A DNA stretch of 64,000 nt, taken from Cryptosporidium bovis. Its lineage: Eukaryota > Apicomplexa > Conoidasida > Eucoccidiorida > Cryptosporidiidae. Both the position numbers and the translations under genes were made by a program. The stretch spans positions 100,820 through 164,819 of the forward strand of contig VHIT02000030.1 in NCBI GenBank assembly GCA_009768925.2. Direction: 5' to 3'. Under the pieces are notes generated by a model. It was given only the letters and a program-made list of their open reading frames with translations, was not told the origin of the DNA and did not search any database. Below are positions 60,451 to 64,000 of the stretch, in pieces. Each line of letters opens with the position of its first letter. The first letter of the stretch is position 1.

Positions 60451-63400
60451 CTACTCTGGAGGAATGTGATATTTGAATACATATTCACCTGAAACTTTAG
60501 TGTTTGACTGCTTACTTGAATCCATGATATAAAAATCATTATCCTGAATAGAATCAACAACTCCAACAAAAACTCCAGTTTTAGGAGAAACCGAGATGGA
60601 ATTATCGCCAATACTTGGTTTGTTCGGAGTAACACTTTGTGGCGAAATTGCAATCATTTCATCAGGTCTTATTTGCCCGTCAATGATCAAAATAATATAA
60701 CAAGTAATTCTAGGTACTTCTGGAGGAAACAGAATATCTGAAATAATCCCTTTCTTGTTATAAAATTCTCCTTGAGATATAACAGTAATTTCAACGCCCC
60801 TCCTACAAAAAATAGGAGGAAACTCGTCATCACTATTGCTTTTGTTACCTTTATTACTCATATTGTCTGAGACTTCAGAAGACCCTGCCCAACTAGGTCT
60901 TTTCCCAGTATAATTTGTGGTATGTGAAAGAGTACCCGACTGTGCCTGCCCAGTAAAATTGGAGTTCCGAGAGTTATTTAGGGAAGAATTAATCAATAAT
61001 ATGTCTTCTCTCTTCAACACAACTGTGTGAGGCCCAATATCCAAAAGCACTTCAACATTGTTACCTTTAAAACTTCTAATAGACCCTATAAGAGCTTTGT
61101 GTTTCCCTTTAATAATTCGAACTTTTTCATTAATAAATACGTCATCAGGTCCATTTCTCCTGTTAGAATAGGTTGAATGTAGACCCATTCCATGAACTCT
61201 ACCACCACCACCCATGTTTCTTGAATTTCCATAGTTGTTAAGACCATTAGAAGCAGGTCCAAAACCGGCATTATTTCCTATTCCACGCGAATTATCACCG
61301 CCTCCTAGTTCACTATTTTGTCTCCTTGATCCAGGATCTTTGATTGAATTTGAAAATTGTCCACTCATTTCGGTTGTTTTTATAACAATAAGTTGCCTAC
61401 ATTCACAAACAATATATCCATTATCGTCCAACTTTGTTGGTATTTTAACAAAACAAGTGGACTTCCAAATGTGCTCAACTTTACCGGATTTACCTGAATT
61501 ATCACCTTCGATAACTTGAACTGTTGACTTGACACCAAAGATATTTCCATTGCCGTCCGGAATTCTGTACATTAGAGAAGTATTTCTCTTTGATGATATT
61601 TCTGAGGATTTAACTTGAATACATTCACCAGAACAGGTAAGGACCTTAAGTAACTTATTCCTCCCAACAAAAACAATAACACCTATCTTGCCACTATGTA
61701 ATTGCACAAGATCATCTAGGGAAAATCCGTCAACAGTAGAAAGGCCGCTGGAAACAACAATATCTTGGGACACCTTTCTTAAGTAATTTATAGGGCACTT
61801 AATTGGTTGTGTTCCACTTAAAGGATATATAATTGCAATATTATTACTTTTTTCAAAACTTGTAACAAGACCAGATTCGCCCTCGTTTATTCCTTCAATA
61901 ACTCTAACGGAGTCTCCTATTTCAAATGATTTAATTATATGACTTGGTTGGATAAGTATTGGTTGAGTTATTCCTAATGACTTGTCCAAAGGAAGTACCT
62001 CAATTGATTCATCAATACCTGTGTTTATGGAAGTGACTTTGGACTTAACACCCAAGAGCTCTCCTTTCGTTATTATGACATGATCTCCTACAAAAAATGA
62101 AGTTGGCTTCTTATTCTTAAGTAGTGTTATTGTATCTATCTTAATTCCAGAAAGATCTGATGCTCCAAAAAAGTTTTTGATCTCATCTATGCTCGGATGA
62201 ACTAAATCTCCAACTATAAGTCTGTTTGACTTCATTTTTTTAAGTAAATATCCCTTTTCAAATTCAAATAGTTGATTCGCAAATTTAACCGTCCCTCTTA
62301 TATGTGTAAGCTCGACTATACCACCTAAAGATTCAATTTTATCTCTGTCAAATAATCTTGCTTGTGGCCTTATTTTGGACTTTGAAAACGTTTCATCTCT
62401 TATGTTTTGTGATTTTCTAATCATTAATTGAATGTCCAATCTAGGAACCAGCCTTATTATAACTTCCGATTCATGCTCATCAACTTCATATACTTGTGCT
62501 AGATCACCCTTATAAAGTCCGCTTTTGACTCTAACCCAACTTTCTCTTGTAAGTTGTTCTTTTTCCAACAAGTCTGCTGAAAACACCTTTGTCATCTCCT
62601 TTAGTGGTATTATCTTTATAGATGACAATATAACCCCCCTAAAACCTTTTAAGGCCTCTGCAACGTAGTTTGGTGCCTCTGCCTCTATATATATATATCC
62701 TCTGTAATTAGAAGCTGCATATGCCGACAATATTGGTAACTCCTTTTTCAATTTGTAACACTCGTATGATTTTTGTAGGATTGATATACACAAATCTCTT
62801 TCTAACCCTTTTTTATCCAACTTTACGAGCCATAATTTTGGGTCTCTTGTTGTCGGTAATATTTCTATCATATTCATTGCTCCAAATCTACCTGATCCAT
62901 ATTTTCCTCCATACGCCATATTGTCTGTCTCATTTTCATCAGCTTCTAACCCTCTGTACCTTCCTCCCGATTCAACTGCAATATCTCTGTTCGACGTTTT
63001 CCTACCTGTTTCATCAAATTCATCTACGTCCTTGTTCTCATATTTTCGTTCTAACTGTGCTATTGCTTCCTCCAGGTGTCCTGCTCCTCCCATATGTCTT
63101 CTTACCCTAACATCCTCTCTTTCCAAGTCCGCTCTCCTTCTTGTACCTATTTCTGCTGCACTTGACGAATACTCTGATTCTTCGTTGTAAATGTCGTCAT
63201 AATAATCATCCTCATCTTCTTCATCATCTTCTCCCACAAGTGCCTCCACATCTAAGAATGCGTTAACGCCTTTATAATTCCTTTTTTTCTTCTTTCTACT
63301 GCTTTTCTTTTTTTTTAGTACAAAATCATTTCTTCTCTTTTTTTTCATTGGCGGAGAGTTGTTTTCCTCATCTTCATCGTCCTCATCATCTTCCTCATCT

Positions 63401-63805
63401 TCACCCTCATCATCTTCATTCTCATCATCTTCATTCTCATCATCTTCATTCTCACCATCTTCATCATCCTCACCCTCATTACCTTCATCTTCATCTCCCT
63501 CAATTCTCCCACCATCATTTGTTCGCTCATCCAACCTTTCTTTTCCACCAAACTTGTCGTCTACTTCATTCACTTTATCTTCATGCTCACTAAATCTATA
63601 AACTTCACCATCCTCAACTCTAGTTCTTACTTTTTCCCTCGATTCGGTCTTGGAGCTCTCATTAATTCTCTCAATTTGAGTTTCTTCTTTTGGGGAAAGT
63701 AACTAAAAATTATAAACGATACAAAACATTCAAAGTGATTAATAAATAAAGTTATGTTAAAAGGGAATAAATGGAACTTACGGAATCATCTTCCAAGTTT
63801 GACAT
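60451..63805 (-). CDS. SPT5: Transcription elongation factor SPT5, 2 exons
   Basis: Exon 1, 63805-63782, encodes only eight residues (MSNLEDDS); a 79-bp GTAAGT..TTTAG intron leads to exon 2, 63702-60451; total 1091 residues. The large frame by itself begins with GTG, so the short exon supplies the real start. Spt5 pairs with Spt4 and travels with RNA polymerase. The acidic N-terminus (79-122) contains three NEDDE repeats; a Lys-rich block follows. The NGN domain spans about 290-375 (DPKLWLVKLDKKGLERDLCISILQKS style start). Several KOW motifs follow, e.g. WVRVKSGLYKGDLAQVYEV, VGDHVIITKGELLGVKSKV, IGDSVRVIEGINEGESGLV, NEKVRIIKGKHKALIGSI. The C-terminal repeat region is glycine/asparagine-rich, without a clear heptad array. 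Confidence 0.96.
63406..63450. repeat. 15-bp tandem repeat coding NEDDE in SPT5
   Basis: CTCATCATCTTCATT occurs three times without change at 63406-63420, 63421-63435 and 63436-63450. It codes the acidic pentapeptide NEDDE in SPT5. Exact identity at DNA level suggests recent slippage and possible length variation between isolates. Confidence 0.9.
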
Positions 63806-64000
63806 TTAACTCTAATTCAATTTAACACTAAAAAATAAACGGCACTGATAAAAGACTGCTGAAGAAAAATAAAGTATTGTTATTCGTCTTCTCACCCTAG
63901 AATATAAGGATGAAGAAAGTCACCTTATTTTTTATATTGCCATTAATATCCAATTCAAGTATATAAAACCTCAAAGGCACTACCTATATTATTATGTGCG
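63806..64000. other. Upstream region of SPT5 to window edge
   Basis: 195 bp of AT-rich DNA before the SPT5 start; no gene visible. Confidence 0.5.

Noticed and set aside
63348-63601. Ser- and His-rich plus-strand frames opposite SPT5
   Set aside because: They are antisense shadows of the acidic repeat region of SPT5.

Overview
The window is nuclear DNA from an apicomplexan of the genus Cryptosporidium. It is AT-rich (about one third G+C by eye), with compact, mostly single-exon genes, short GTAAGT-type introns and Asn/Ser-rich low-complexity proteins. The decisive marker is an LDH-like malate dehydrogenase next to a paralogous lactate dehydrogenase that lacks the five-residue loop insertion of other apicomplexan LDHs. 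I recall this arrangement from chromosome 7 of C. parvum. I cannot name the species from sequence alone. Apart from simple and tandem repeats I see no mobile element, CRISPR array, tRNA or rRNA.

Layout, left to right: the 5' part of RIO2 kinase (minus); CDP-diacylglycerol synthase and a P5-type ATPase (plus); MDH and LDH (minus); a small PUB-like protein (plus); RTR1/RPAP2 (minus); RPC10 (plus, 2 exons); the WD40-cyclophilin PPWD1 (minus); prefoldin 4 (plus, 3 exons); PIG-U (plus); a drug/metabolite-type transporter (minus); CAF-1 p60, TTC4/CNS1, a large N-myristoylation candidate and a five-exon pseudokinase (all minus); a DDT/WHIM chromatin protein, a five-exon LAMTOR3-like protein and a CRAL-TRIO protein (plus); TRM9, the PRP16 helicase, a cyclin, an ankyrin protein and PIG-H (minus); RAE1, RPL26 and RPS8 (plus); a six-exon glycosyltransferase and SPT5 (minus).

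Several genes fall into shared processes: transcription and chromatin (RPC10, RTR1, SPT5, CAF-1 p60, DDT protein), mRNA splicing and export (PRP16, PPWD1, RAE1), translation (RPL26, RPS8, RIO2, TRM9), glycolytic NADH recycling (LDH, MDH), and GPI-anchor synthesis and attachment (PIG-H, PIG-U). These are housekeeping genes scattered along a chromosome. Nothing suggests an operon or a mobile cassette.

Eight genes have introns that I reconstructed by reading frame and splice signals (21 introns in total), so several proteins here are visible only after splicing: RIO2 (edge-truncated), RPC10, prefoldin 4, LAMTOR3-like, the pseudokinase, the glycosyltransferase and the true N-terminus of SPT5. Intergenic DNA carries nine copies of the E2F-like palindrome GGCGCC and four of TGCATGCA. 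It also holds two candidate structured-RNA loci: a GC-rich run of hairpins before RPL26, and an Sm-site-plus-hairpin element near 49.7 kb.
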